Positions 38,377 to 50,262 of a stretch of 64,000 nucleotides of DNA are shown one piece after another; the first letter of the stretch is position 1; each line of letters opens with the position of its first letter. The stretch lies in contig NC_061129.1 of the NCBI RefSeq assembly GCF_905220365.1, positions 4,898,803-4,962,802 on the forward strand. Direction: 5' to 3'. The notes beneath the pieces were generated by a model. It saw only the letters and a list, made by a program, of their open reading frames with translations. It searched no databases and was not told where the DNA came from. The position numbers and the translations under genes are program-made. The DNA is from Vanessa cardui. Taxonomy: Eukaryota > Arthropoda > Insecta > Lepidoptera > Nymphalidae.

Positions 38377-39479
38377 CCTGAGGGCACCTGTTAGTTTTCA
38401 TATTAAAATAGATCTACCACAACTTTTAACACAACCAAAGAACAGTTTTAGTTTTGCGATTAGGTATAATATTGTCAAAATTAAAACTCTACAAATTTCT
38501 AAAAAACAGTAGCAGCTTTGAACTATACTCCAGCTATCCGTATTTACCCTTACTATTGTCGATCACAATACTCCAGTGCGAGTTGGTAGAGGATACAAAT
38601 TTGCCATAATTTTATCAATATATATTAGTTTTCTGACGTTTTTGTTAACAATCATGAGAGGAATTGTAGACAAATCAAAAATCTAAATAATAAATAGTCA
38701 GCAAGTAGTTCATACGGCATTGTCCATCTCGACATGTTCAGCTAACTTAGTGGATAGAGCATGGAAACCACCAAACTGTAGTGAGTGGTAGAATATATCA
38801 TTATCAGATTTGAAAAACTTCATCAAGCAGATATTACGCCAAACATTTTTGAGGATGTTTCAATATACTGTAAGCAACTATGTATCCCACTAGACGTATT
38901 TAGACGTCCGACTTAATGCATACATTAATCAAAGAAATAGGGAAAATATAGCATTTTCTAGATATTTGTCATGTGTTATCAACATAAGGTACATATGGTA
39001 CCATAAATTTTTGCTTAATTCTATATGAATTTACGACTACCGGCAACATTAGCATAGCTATAAACGTATTATGTCCATACTTCAGTCCATACTTTCAAAC
39101 TTCAGTGGACATGTCCAAGATAACCACCACTGGCCACTGGTACGTTGTTATTCAATTGTCGCCATGAACGAAATCATTTCACAAAACTCATCTTGCGGAC
39201 GGCGGGTGACGACATGACACGGATGTAAGCACCTAGGTCATTTCGTGGAAATGCCATATCGATTAATGAAATAAAATGAAACCGGATCTTTGAAAATATT
39301 ACAATAATCGTTGAATTTTGGGTAGATTTTAATCATATTAATGCCGATGGAAGTATTATAACTATTTGAAATATTTTAAAATAAATTTCATTAAATTTAA
39401 TCTTTATAAAATTCATTTTAAAACTATACTTATAAAAAGGTTTAATTAAAAATTCTTACGTAGTTAATATCAACCCTAT

Positions 39480-39690
39480 CTATACTTCATGGCGTAGATC
39501 GGATAACTCGAAAATCATTTCCAGTTTTTCTAGGTCGCTGTAAGCAACGGCGGCGACGCGTGCCCGGAAGCGTCACGGCCGCGTGAAGACCGGAAATGGG
39601 CAGGATGACCGGATCCTATCTCCGCTCCTGCCTACCTGCCGCCATGTTGTGACGTCACTCGCGCTCTGTGACAGCATCGCCAGATTGTGG
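39480..39690. other. GC-rich repeat-free segment with a CRE palindrome
   Basis: Dense CG from 39,545 to 39,660 and an exact TGACGTCAC at 39,650-39,658, the binding site of CREB/ATF-type factors. A 66-codon frame crosses it but drifts into AT-rich sequence. Candidate enhancer or promoter. Confidence 0.4.
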
Positions 39691-40059
39691 ATATATTTGG
39701 GGACTATTATTATGTTTATAAATAATAAATCTGTGCACTATGAATACCATAGTAATTTAAGCTATACTGGTATTATAATCTAAATGTAAATCAACTGGAT
39801 TTTAAATTTAATCATGATTATATTATGTGATTATACAATAAAAAACATTCTCTTGTATGGCGAATGTTGAAATCTGTCTCCTAATTAAAAAAAATAATGC
39901 GTCACCGTATGCTCATCTTACAATATAAAATCTTAAATCATAGGTTTAAAACGTCACTTAAGTAGCATGAAAATTTTATAGAAGCTATTTAAAATCTAGA
40001 AATTTTCTAACGGAAGCTTCCAAGCTTTTGAAAACGCGATGTTCTATAAAAATCTTCTA

Positions 40060-40480
40060 AATCGTAAGTCTCCGCGACGGTTCCGAGCTGGAGCATCCAC
40101 GGTTATCATTGCGAGAGTATATAATTGTTGGCAATTTCATGTCTCCATTCAACCCATGAATGGCAACCATTAGGCGAGGCTCTCAGCGCGCCCTCCTCAG
40201 CTAATAAGTGCATTTCGCTCTACAGGACTCCTTAGTGCCATTTTTAAAAACTCGGTAGTTTTTTAAAAATGGCCGGAGAGACCATTCTGTAGCTGTGAGC
40301 GGAGTTATAATGGGAATTGTTGTTTAATTGACGCTATTAAGCAATTTAGTTAAGTAATTAATAAGATGCGACTAACTCTCTCGCTTCTTGGCCGCGGGAG
40401 TAGTTTGTTAGTGAAAATTTAAGAAGCGGTTTAATTTCTGCGTATTCCAATGTTTCTTCTGAACATTTGAAATACAGCGT
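40060..40480. other. Complex repeat-free segment with perfect hairpin
   Basis: Non-repetitive block containing a perfect 14-bp inverted repeat, GCCATTTTTAAAAA at 40,237-40,250 and its complement at 40,260-40,273, separated by 9 bases. GCCAT is also the core of the Pho/YY1 site, so the arms place two such cores back to back. Regulatory function is inference. Confidence 0.4.
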
Positions 40481-42474
40481 GTATTAAGCATTCACGTTAA
40501 TAACATTCTGAACGGCTATATATTCGTAATAATACATATTATTGGTTTCGTGTTAAAAAGTAAAATTAAAAAAGGTATTTATAAAAAATAAGTTGTTGTA
40601 TTCTAAAATTAGCATTTTATATAAAATAATACCATTTTTAGGTCCAATTGATCAGTTTTGAAATACTTAGATTAAAACGAAAATTTAGCTCTTCATTATG
40701 TCTACCTTCTTATGGCTTAGTATTTATTAATATCTTAATTTCATGTATTCAATTTTTTCTTTTAATTTTTAATTTCAAGGTTTTGTTATGTTTGTGTTAT
40801 CAGTACATAATAAAATTTAAATATGAAATTCATTTTTTTTATTACATCTCCCAAATTAATTAATCCATTTGAATACTTTAAAATTTTGAGTACATTTAGA
40901 TTTTAAAGTTGTAAGATAATGTCAAATTATATTTTTTACCTTTGATCATTGTTAACATTTAACATAAGAAAATAATGACCAATCACATACATTTACCGAT
41001 GGAACCATCTAGGGTACTACGAACTCACCTTGTATAGTATCGTCACATAGCAATACCATATGGCAATACTTTGAACTAATGTATATTATAGTTTGAAGTG
41101 AGAGATTTTAATAACAGGGACAAGGGACATAACATCTAAGATCCCATGGTCTGCGCTTTAAAAGTAAAAAACCCTTGCGGAGAAAAGTAAAAAAACCCTT
41201 CTCACTACCAGGTTCTATGGCCAAGATGACTTTAAATGACCTAGGTCTTATTGTTCGAGGATCTTCCTAAAACAAAAATTAAAAAACCAATCTGCGAAAC
41301 TGTCTTTACGTTTTCATTTAACGTCAGTGTTTGCAAATGCACTGCGGATTTGATTTTATTAGCCAGAATAAATGTTTACATGGATTAATTAAACTGAACT
41401 ATTAATGTGACATAAGTACGTTAATATTAACATATGTAATTAATATAATATGTTGTCCTTGGTTTATTACAATCGTGCCTTCTCCGCCCACCGTTTGCGG
41501 CTTCGGCATTCTCACTCGTATACCAGCTGCCGTCCCACTGCAAAGCTTAATATTTACCGTAAAACATAACGAATTACCGTAATAATACCTTTTATTTACT
41601 GCTATGTTAAAGTCAACTGCTTATATATTGAAGGTTGCAATAAATAGACGTATTGTCAATTACTTAGGTTGTCCCTTGAACAGGATTATTGGTTACAAAA
41701 ATATTACAGACAGAATTACCAAAAAACGGAGGTGAAAAGTAAAATTAGCACAGAAGATTACCTAAACAAGTACTTACAAAATTGAGGACAAAGATGCACT
41801 TTGTATACTTTTTTAAATCCATGATGCAATGAAACTCGCTCAGAGAGATTTATCCCATAACCAACAGAAATATAACTGCTATCTCGGGATTACTTCTGTG
41901 TACGACAGAAAATCATAATATTCCTTAGGACCTAGATCCTAAAAGACCTTCAGCATTCTTATAAATTATTCAATACATCAACAGCAGCTGTATTAAAAGT
42001 ATTTCACAATAAAATTTGTGTGTGTAACATTTTTCATTATAAAAAAATCATTACACCTTTGTTCAAACTTTCTGTAACTTCTTGTATTTTGATTGGAGTT
42101 TTAATAACTGATAAGTAGTTACTTAAAAATAGTTGTTTAATAGTAACATCGAATTTAAAATAAAGCCAATTTCACTAAAAAATTGAGAAATTTAACACAG
42201 ATACACTTAATTCTATTCCCTCACTCCCATATTCCAATGGGCCATCAATCCGACACGTCACACGACCATATACTTCCAGTACGAGACCAAAGACATAAGG
42301 CATCAGCCCAACCAGAGATTTTTAGTCATGACCTACACATTAGATCATAAAGGTAGTCCAATACATTTTTCATATTATCCATAACACAAGTGCTTTAGCT
42401 ACATTGGGATTAGAGTAATGTATGTGATGTTGTCCAATACACATTTTACATTTAATGTCCTACTTAGTGACAAT

Positions 42475-42665
42475 TTTGTGTAAGCACGTCTAGGTAGGCC
42501 TAACCTACTACGACTTTTTACATACTGGATTACTGTGTTCCGATATGAAAAGTGAGTCTGTTTAATTACAGGCAAAAGGAATAACATATCAGTTTTAAAG
42601 GTTACGGCGCATTGGTGATCTACAGAATGGTTAAAGAAACTAATTTCACTTCCTAATAAACTTAA
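42475..42665 (-). repeat. GGCGGACGAGCAT SINE-like repeat, decayed
   Basis: Minus-oriented old copy (GTAAGCACGTCTAGGTAGGC, GTGTTCCGATATGAAAAGTG, GGTTACGGCGCATTGGTGAT). The 106-codon minus-strand frame across it is a by-product. A weaker fragment lies at 41,040-41,150. Confidence 0.6.
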
Positions 42666-43782
42666 AAATATCGTCCCATACCAATAACACGAATACTTAA
42701 GTAAGGACCGACCGTTCATATGTCTTTCACTTAAATATTGCGTGGCGGTACAGATTGTACTTAATTGGCAATTTAGTATACATTATATGCCGTCATTTAA
42801 ACCATATTCCTTATTATTTCAATGAGTATTATCCCTGACAATGGAGCAGACGAGGTAAGTCACGACTCAGTGTCCCGCGGGCGGCCACCTGTGCTCCTGT
42901 GCTCGAAATATTGGGAAATATTATATTTTTTTTAATAATTCCACGTCATTACCAAACCGCAACGTGATCGTGTAAGCGGAATGCAAAGATTTTATGTTAA
43001 AACATTCATTACGCACATTATTAGGCAATTGCTTTGCAATTATAAAATACGTCCGAATCGTATCGAATGAGTTCAAACTAGAAATAAGTTTGTAAATAGG
43101 TAGATACGTCTGTTCAAGAAATTTATTAAGTATGTAGGAATATCCTAAGTTCAAATTATATTATAACCATTATTACATTATAGCTAAAGTTATAATATAA
43201 TCCAATATAATGAAGAATCATACCTAAGATAAACAAAACTTAGGATTACCTGTTCAATGCAATTTCTTAATAGCTTTATTGATAGTGATCAAGTAGTGAC
43301 AAACAGTACTTGATTAATATATCTTATTTTATAACACAACACGCTTCCACTTGACTACTTATATCCATTTTCATTTTACTGCCAAAATTTCGATAACCGC
43401 ATCGTCAATATTCAAATCTCCTTTTTTCGAAAATCCATATTTCAAGATCATCCAACGACATCGCGTCATTTCGTTGACAATATTGTTTAATTGGCATTTT
43501 CCTAAGTTGCAATAGCCTAGTTTATGTAATATATTATTTATTATTATAGTCGTATATTTCTTTTTATATTGTACTTAGAAAATAATGAAAAAAGATAATC
43601 AAACAAGAAATAAATAATATAGCTCGAGTCTTTATTTATAAACACAACACAATAATATAATGTCAACTGTCTTAATAATTAATACGTTATGATAAATTCG
43701 AAAGATAATAATATACACAACAATATACACAACTAAAACCAACTACCCCTATCAAACAAAAATAAATATATGACATGCTAGT

Positions 43783-43950
43783 TGCCATCTACAGCTTCGC
43801 TCATTTAGAAGTAGTATTTATGTCTTTCATTGGTGTTTAAGCTTACTTCATACCAAAATTCATTAAATTGGGTTCAATGATTTGAGCAAAAGTCAGACAG
43901 ACCGAGTTACTTTCGATAATTATAATATTACAGTAGAATTACAAACTATT
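43783..43950 (+). mobile_element. RTE-type LINE 3'-tail fragment
   Basis: Contains ATACCAAAATTCATTAAATT and AGTCAGACAGACCGAGTTAC; related to the fragment at 36.8 kb. Confidence 0.5.
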
Positions 43951-44004
43951 ACATGTGTATTAATGTGAAATTTTCCTAATATAAAATAAAGTAGCAAATA
44001 CTCA

Positions 44005-44170
44005 AACTTGTAAATACTCAACTGTTGGTCAAAGGCCACCTCTGCAACTCTTGGAGCTCATTCTACTGCTCGAATACGGCTTTATAATAATACGCATGTC
44101 GCAAAATCTTATGTGATATATACAAGTCTAATAATGTTATCTATTTAACGGCGAGCACGATATGATGTGT
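44005..44170 (-). mobile_element. tRNA-derived SINE, heavily decayed
   Basis: The order CTTGTAAATACTCAACTGTT, GGTCAAAGGCCACCTCTGC, GGCGAGCACGATATGATG follows the minus-strand layout of the SINE family. It lies just downstream of the four-TM gene. Confidence 0.5.
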
Positions 44171-44246
44171 GAACAAAAATGATTTCTTGGGAATTAGATA
44201 AGAATCTTAAGTTATTTCTAAGTAATATGTAATTAAATCAAATTAA

Positions 44247-44252
44247 TTTATT
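44247..44252 (-). terminator. Poly(A) signal AATAAA of the four-TM gene
   Basis: AATAAA on the minus strand 7 bases beyond the TAA stop; unusually close, so cleavage would leave a very short 3' UTR unless a later signal is used. Confidence 0.45.
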
Positions 44253-44258
44253 TTTAAT

Positions 44259-45988
44259 TTAAACTAAAGTCACACGATCCGAAATATCAACACAGTTATG
44301 AAAATGCGAATGTGAAACTTCAGACGTCTTCAATTTATTTTCTTCTAGTTTCACCACTTCGCTTCTTACAAGCACTATGACGTAACACTGCATTGCTATT
44401 TAAAAAATAAAGGAGTCATATAAGATTTTAAATTAACATGGTTATTTTTAATACTACGACCATTTAAAACGGGATGTCTTGTTCACAACTCTCTTGAACA
44501 AGACATTAGTAAATAAAAAAACTTGGTAAATATCCCGTTTTAAATAATTGTAGTAATAAAGGAGTCATAGATTAAAAAAATAATTAAAAAGTACAAAATG
44601 AGATATTTTCTTTAAAAAATAAGTTATAATTTATGCGAGTTAAAATTAATAAAACTGAAATTCATGAATAAATCTGAAACGGTATTCAAACAACCTGTTT
44701 CTCTACAAAAGTATTAAAAAAGTAAAATCTTTTTTTACCTATTACAAACAAAGCGACGAACACTTCCGTGAACATTTTTCTGGAAAACAGGAAGCAGGTT
44801 GGCACTAAAGCGGCTAGCGTTGTGACCAGCGCGTAGTAGTTATACAGACGTAACATCGAAACATCTTTCTAAAAAAAGGGTTTATACCAGTATAATTTAT
44901 ACGAAGTATTTCGTATAAATTAGATTACTTGGAGGTAGGACATTGTGCAAATATAAACTCATCTCAAAGATATTCTAGCGATAACGGTTATGGGATATTA
45001 TTTAATTCCTATTTGAAGGGTGATAGAATCAGTGCAACTTGTGTAAAGCCACGTGGGTACATAACATCTTAGTTCCCAAGGTTGGTGGCGCATTGGGTAT
45101 GTTAAGAATGGTTAATATTTGTTACAGTTCCAATATATGGGCAGTGGTAGCCACTTACAATCAGATAGCACCATCAGATTTACCCATTCACCAGCCAATA
45201 TCCTAAAAAAATTTAAAAGAATAAATATAATTATAATATAAAGACGTGAAACGACGCAAAACATTTTTGATAATTAAACTTATGTACATGGTTATTCTAA
45301 ATTATATCTGCACTTAGAATATAGAACATAGGCAAATGTACTGTGAATTATGTTCTTACCTGATAACCAGCAATAAGGAGTAAAAAATTGAGTATAACTC
45401 CCATTCCGAGAATGCTAAAAAGGACGGTAGACATCATGACCTCAACCGATGGGTCGTGGGTTATTGAAGTTTTTTGCAACTCCGTGGTAATTACCAAGCA
45501 TGTTACAGATAGCACTGAAAATATCTGTGGAATACATAATTATATGATGAGGTTATTCACAACAATGGATTTTTAAACAGTTTCCGCATTAGCAAAAAAA
45601 ACAATCAATTTTAATTTTGAAAAGTTAATTCATTTAAATCTAATAATCTAAAAATGTTATACAACAATGTAATAAGAATAACAACAGTCTGTAATTTTCC
45701 CACTGCTGGACTAAGACCTCCTCTTCCTTTGAAGAGAAGGTTTGGAACGTATTCCACCACGTAGTAGCGGCTGTTCCAATGCGGGTTGGTGGAAAAATTT
45801 TATACAAAAAACATCTAATATATATTTACAAAACAATATCACATTAATAATTATAGTTTTTACAATTAATGTATTCTTATCAACATACTCACAATATTTA
45901 GATAAGCAAACAAAATAATTCCCGGTCGTAAAGGTAGGCAGAAACAGCATCGATTGACATCTGGTACCTTCATTTGCATCTTAAGCAT
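44259..45988 (-). CDS. Small four-membrane-span protein, four exons
   Basis: I assembled this gene from exons at 45,893-45,988, 45,360-45,524, 44,739-44,868 and 44,259-44,395 (528 bp, 175 residues). All introns are GT-AG, and phases match exactly (0, 0, 1). The protein has an N-terminal Cys cluster, NRCCFCLPLRPG (residues 12-23), four hydrophobic spans (about 24-44, 61-86, 95-115, 119-140) and a polar C-tail containing RSEVVKLEENK. The layout, with CC-x-C plus an L-R-x-G turn before TM1, resembles small insect four-TM proteins of the DUF4728/LAPTM-like kind; that is a family impression, not a match. Role unknown; a membrane protein is certain if translated. Start: three in-frame ATGs at 45,988, 45,979 and 45,973; the first is used. 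Introns carry a SINE fragment, a GGCGGACGAGCAT repeat and a fold-back element. Confidence 0.85.
44406..44569. mobile_element. Fold-back insertion flanked by 15-bp direct repeats
   Basis: AATAAAGGAGTCATA occurs at 44,406-44,420 and 44,555-44,569. Between them lies an inverted repeat (about 44,450-44,475 against 44,532-44,557, 22 of 26 matching, core TTTAAAACGGGAT) and a hairpin with perfect 10-bp arms GTCTTGTTCA/TGAACAAGAC (44,476-44,485 and 44,495-44,504). The structure suggests an inserted element with target-site duplication. It sits in intron 3 of the four-TM gene, next to the exon 4 acceptor. Confidence 0.6.
44930..45205 (-). repeat. GGCGGACGAGCAT SINE-like repeat in intron 2 of the four-TM gene
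   Basis: Reverse copy with TTGGAGGTAGGACATTGTGC, CATAACATCTTAGTTCCCAA and GGTTGGTGGCGCATTGG landmarks. A perfect 11-bp inverted repeat (44,894-44,904 and 44,911-44,921) lies at its edge. Confidence 0.75.
45676..45795 (-). mobile_element. tRNA-derived SINE fragment in intron 1 of the four-TM gene
   Basis: 3'-end fragment from AACAACAGTCTGTAATTTTC to AATGCGGGTTGGTGGA, with a 9-base insertion (GTAGTAGCG-like) in the CCACGCTGTTCC segment. Confidence 0.85.
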
Positions 45989-46375
45989 AATAATCTTAAA
46001 TAAAATAAAAATTACGGTTAATTGGACGTGCGTGAACCACGATTAAACAATAATTACTGTTTGAATAGCAGACAGAAAAATAATTCGTAGGTGAAGGTTT
46101 ATATTTTATACACCAATAGTATAACAACTCGTTATCTTTTCTAAAATTAATGCTTAACTGTTACAAAATGTATATATAAGTAATACGCATAATTGATTCA
46201 ATATTAATAATAACTTATTTTCTCCGTACACATGCTCTACTAAGCGGATCTTACTAACAGTATTTTATAAAAGTGCGAAAGTATAGTTATTACTAAATAA
46301 CCCATATTGAATTTATTATTTTAAAGAATGTTAAGCAAAATATATTAAAGATAATCTAGAGAGAGAATTTATATG

Positions 46376-47030
46376 ATACTAACGACCCACCACAGCTTCG
46401 CATGGGTGCAATACGTATACTAAATATTCTACAGAATTTGTTTATTTACGACATTACATTAGAAACATCTAAAATTATCAGTGTTTCCTTACTAAATTGT
46501 CCATCTATACATATAATGTAATATACTAACACTCCTCTCGAATCGCTCTATCTATTAAAATAATTAGTTAAATTAAAAAAAAAAAAAACACCATACCAAA
46601 CAACAACAAGACAAATTCAATGGGCCCAAACTCGATGGGTTTATTAAAGGCAGTCTTATCTTCGAGCCCTAACAGACCAGCTCATTGGTTCCAGTAGACA
46701 TTAGTGTTTCAAATGTCAGATCTAAGAATCACACCTATCACATCTAGGAAACGACCTTATGACCTTGAAGAACTGAACCAAATTTCCACCAAACAGCTTA
46801 GAACACTCTCGACTGATATACTTTTAAAAAAAACGCATTAAAATCGGATCATTCGTTTGGGAGCTACGATGCCACAGACAGACACATTTACACAGCCACG
46901 TCAAACTTATTATAACACCCCGTCGTATTTGCGTCGAGGGTTAAAAAAACGAATCAAAATCCGTTGTGTAATTTTAAAGATCTAAGCATACATAAGGACT
47001 AAGGGACTACTATGTAATGATTAAATATTT
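46376..47030 (+). mobile_element. Helitron-like repeat interrupted by a second element
   Basis: The head ACTAACGACCCACCACAGC through AAATTATCAGTGTTTCC matches the copy at 35,138. Its continuation, AATCAAAATCCGTTGTG then TTAAAGATCTAAGCATACA, resumes only near 46,953. About 390 bp of unrelated sequence between about 46,565 and 46,950 starts in an A-run and contains AAAACGCATTAAAATCGG and CCACAGACAGACACATTTAC, typical of a LINE-type tail. Confidence 0.55.
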
Positions 47031-48299
47031 TTATTATAACTATATTTAAAAAAAGACAACATTTATACTCTTGAAAAACAACCGTTTAATTTCTCGCTAG
47101 ATAACACTCAATACAATAAATCGATGACAAAGGCAAATAAAAACAAAATATTTGTACATTAAAAATTTATAGTTTGTGTTAATACATCATAACCTTTACT
47201 GTTCATTGACACTTATATCATTTCAATACTTATTATTTACAAACTATATTTTTTATCAACTGTAGCTATTAAACATTACTACAAATATATATAATATAGA
47301 TTAAATATTGTATAAATTATGACAATAAATTTAATGTGTGTACACTATCGTAGAATTGTACCCACGTTTGTAGGATAGTTTTTAATTTTAATAATAAGGA
47401 CAAAAATGATGCTGAATGCTGTCGTTATAACTACTTTTGAAACCTGCTAATGTTGAAGTTATACTTCACGTTATGACAAAAGTATTAGAAAGATGTGCGC
47501 ACACCGGGTGACTTGAAAATTAAAAACTACGCGATTAGGCTACTCTACTTTACGCCCTATCTTTTTTAACAATTTTAATTCAAATTATCGATAGTTTCTA
47601 ACAATTTTACTAATAAACAAAATAATGTAATTTGGCTTCTAGTACAATATCTGTGTGGAACCCTAACAAATGTCATCGTGAGAAAGCATAATATATCACA
47701 ACTTATTAAGTAATCGTTTTCAAAACCTGCGTAGGCGCATCAACAATCACTCTTAACTCTAATAACCTCTAATAACATTTAACCATGTTATACTTTATAA
47801 GCCTAATGATTTGCTTATTGAAAGTTATTGCATAATTGAGCCACCCGTGCGACCCTCAGCAGAGTCAAGCTGATTATTATTCAAACAGTTTGTTTATTTT
47901 CCTTCAATTACCATCTGCTTCACTTGGTAATATTTATATGTCGGTATATTCATATATTTATTTGTCTTCGTCAGAACATAGTAGTAAATGACACAGTAGC
48001 GACCGGCTTGATGGACAAGAATTATTGTTTTTCTCAAAACCTTATATATCTTTCTAAAACTACACTCATTGTCAGCTCTCATTATTGTTTTTACTAAATT
48101 TGTTTATTTAATAAACATATTTAAACTGGGGCAGCACTGTACAACTGAATTATATATTTTTTGTAAAATATGTTGTATAATATTGCATATTTAATAAATA
48201 TTAAAACTCATCCTGACTAAAAACAAAAAATATAAAGATTTTTCGACAACAACATTATCACGCATAAATTTAGAATTCTGTATTTTTTTTATTTCGATT

Positions 48300-48361
48300 T
48301 CATATAGTTGTAGATTTGACTTGATCTATAATCTATGGTACCTTATAATCGCAAGTCTTAC
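48300..48361 (+). promoter_or_regulatory. Possible 5' UTR exon of prohibitin-1
   Basis: An acceptor (AAATTTCAG) lies immediately before the prohibitin ATG, so an upstream non-coding exon is required. The best donor upstream is TCTTAC followed by GTGAGTGG at 48,362. The exon's 5' boundary cannot be seen. Confidence 0.35.
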
Positions 48362-48770
48362 GTGAGTGGAATCGGATTTTTGTGACTTTAATTTAAAATA
48401 TAAATAGCTAAATACTGTAATTACAAGTTTATCACGTTGTACAATTTACTATAGGTAAAATATTCAACTAATGTTCATATTATTTGTAGTAATTTTACCA
48501 TACTGATCGAGTTGTTTTGAGGTTATATCAACTTATTCCGAAAAAGTTTAAAGTAAATTTAATTACGACTTACATAATTATGAGAATTAAACGAAATTAC
48601 TTAATGACTACGGCAAAAATATTTTATACAAAACAAAAACATAAGCCTTGTAATAACATTTTATATGGTGTAACAGCAGACCAAAGTTTCCCTTTTAGTT
48701 AAAATTCACTCATGATTCACCGATAACCTTCTATTTTGTTATACATTGTTTACACAATTAAATTTCAGAA

Positions 48771-50262
48771 ATGGCTGCACAACTTTTCAACCGCATTGGT
48801 CAAGTGGGACTGGGAATGGCCCTGGTTGGAGGTGTCGTGAATTCAGCTTTATATAATGGTAAAGGCATACAGTTTTTGTATCACCGTTGAGCATATAGTA
48901 TTTTATCTTAAACATGTTAAATACATGCAATACTAACTAAAACAAAGTATAAAAATCATATACTCATTTTAAATATAGTTTAATAAATATTACTCTTGTG
49001 TATTCTATTATAAGGCTTTGTCAAAATAATAAATTAATCATTGCAGTGGATGGTGGCCATCGAGCTGTTATCTTCGATAGATTTGCTGGAGTCAAAAACT
49101 TGGTTGTCGGCGAAGGCACCCACTTTTTCATACCTTGGGTGCAGAAACCTATCCTTTTCGATATCAGATCAAGACCTAGAAATGTACCTACAGTGACTGG
49201 AAGTAAAGGTAATTAATCTAAAACTTACACTTACATTTAAAAACTGTGTTTATTAAAATAAATAAGATTGGACGTCAATCTATTGAAAATACTTTTTCTA
49301 AAAAAAAAATACTTTTCTAAACCCAATTACTTTAATAAAAAAATGTAATGTTTTCAGATCTTCAAAATGTAAATATCACACTCCGTATCTTGTTCAGACC
49401 AGTGCCTGATCAGTTACCTAGAATTTACACAATTCTTGGAGTAGACTATGATGAAAGAGTATTGCCATCCATTACTGCTGAAGTATTAAAAGCAGTTGTT
49501 GCACAATTTGATGCTGGAGAATTAATTACACAAAGAGAGGTGTGTATTTTTATTCTTATTTAAATTTCTTAATTCAATGTAGACATTACCATTACTTTTT
49601 AATAATTAAAAGTAATAAAACTACCTGTAAAACTAAGAACTAGTGAATGAAAATTAGTAAGGTCATCTTTTGTCTATCTTGGCATTTCCAGGAAGTGATC
49701 ATTTATTTCCCAGTGTGTGCTGAGAATGTGTACAATGTATATTATTTCCAAACTCACTAATTGTAAAAATTATATTAACTTTTTACTAAAATCCTTTAAC
49801 ACTAATTACTTATACATAAAAAGGGAAAGAACAAATATATATTTGATCATATTCTTTTCTATATTGCAGGTAGTGTCACAAAAAGTAAACGAGAGCTTAA
49901 CAGAAAGAGCAGGACAGTTTGGTTTAATTTTAGATGATATCTCAATTACACACTTAACCTTCGGCAAGGAATTCACACAAGCCGTAGAATTAAAACAAGT
50001 TGCTCAACAAGAAGCAGAAAAAGCTAGATTCTTAGTAGAAAAAGCAGAACAACAGAAGAAGGCAGCCATTATTACAGCAGAGGGTGATGCTCAAGCAGCA
50101 GTTCTGCTCGCCAAATCCTTCGGCACTGCTGGTGAAGGTCTAGTTGAACTTAGACGTATTGAAGCAGCAGAAGACATTGCCTACCAACTCTCCAAGTCAA
50201 GAAATGTTACTTACCTTCCTCAAGGCCAAAATGTATTGCTAAACCTTCCAACACAAAACTAA
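48771..50262 (+). CDS. Phb1: Prohibitin-1 (mitochondrial inner-membrane scaffold)
   Basis: Exons 48,771-48,858, 49,047-49,208, 49,358-49,539 and 49,870-50,262 join in frame to 825 bp, 274 residues, close to the 272-276 of animal prohibitin-1. Order: N-terminal hydrophobic segment (VGLGMALVGGVVNSALYN, about residues 12-29), the PHB/SPFH domain starting VDGGHRAVIFDRFAGV and including PTVTGSKDLQNVNITLRILF, then the long helical region with QVAQQEAEKARFLVEKAEQQ. It ends in LPTQN. Prohibitin-1 forms a ring with prohibitin-2 in the mitochondrial inner membrane and regulates m-AAA protease, cristae and respiratory complexes (known for the family). The first exon encodes the membrane anchor. The Drosophila counterpart is l(2)37Cc. 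Nothing is broken or missing; ATG context is AGAAATGG. The 3' end converges on the shutdown-like gene. Confidence 0.97.

Larger units (their letters stand above)
45989..48361. other. Intergenic region between the four-TM gene and prohibitin-1
   Basis: The two genes are divergent, so both promoters should lie here. 46,376-47,030 is repeat (see separate entry). 47,100-48,300 is AT-rich with no supportable exon; a 62-codon minus-strand frame at 47,894-48,082 is Lys/Tyr-rich and has no splice support. No TATA box could be assigned confidently. Confidence 0.5.

Noticed and set aside
40648..40863. Hydrophobic 71-codon plus-strand frame
   Set aside because: Very AT-rich, Phe/Ile/Leu-heavy product typical of random translation; no splice sites.
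41460..41560. Alternative exon 4 for the four-TM gene (acceptor near 41,540)
   Set aside because: It would end the protein after a few residues and cut TM4 short; the exon at 44,259-44,395 completes TM4 in phase.
42399..42719. 106-codon minus-strand open frame
   Set aside because: It runs through a decayed GGCGGACGAGCAT repeat and has no splice context or recognisable domain.
42840..42880. Plus-strand ATGGAGCAGACGAG followed by GTAAGT
   Set aside because: A fine donor, but only a five-codon frame and no matching acceptor; probably chance.
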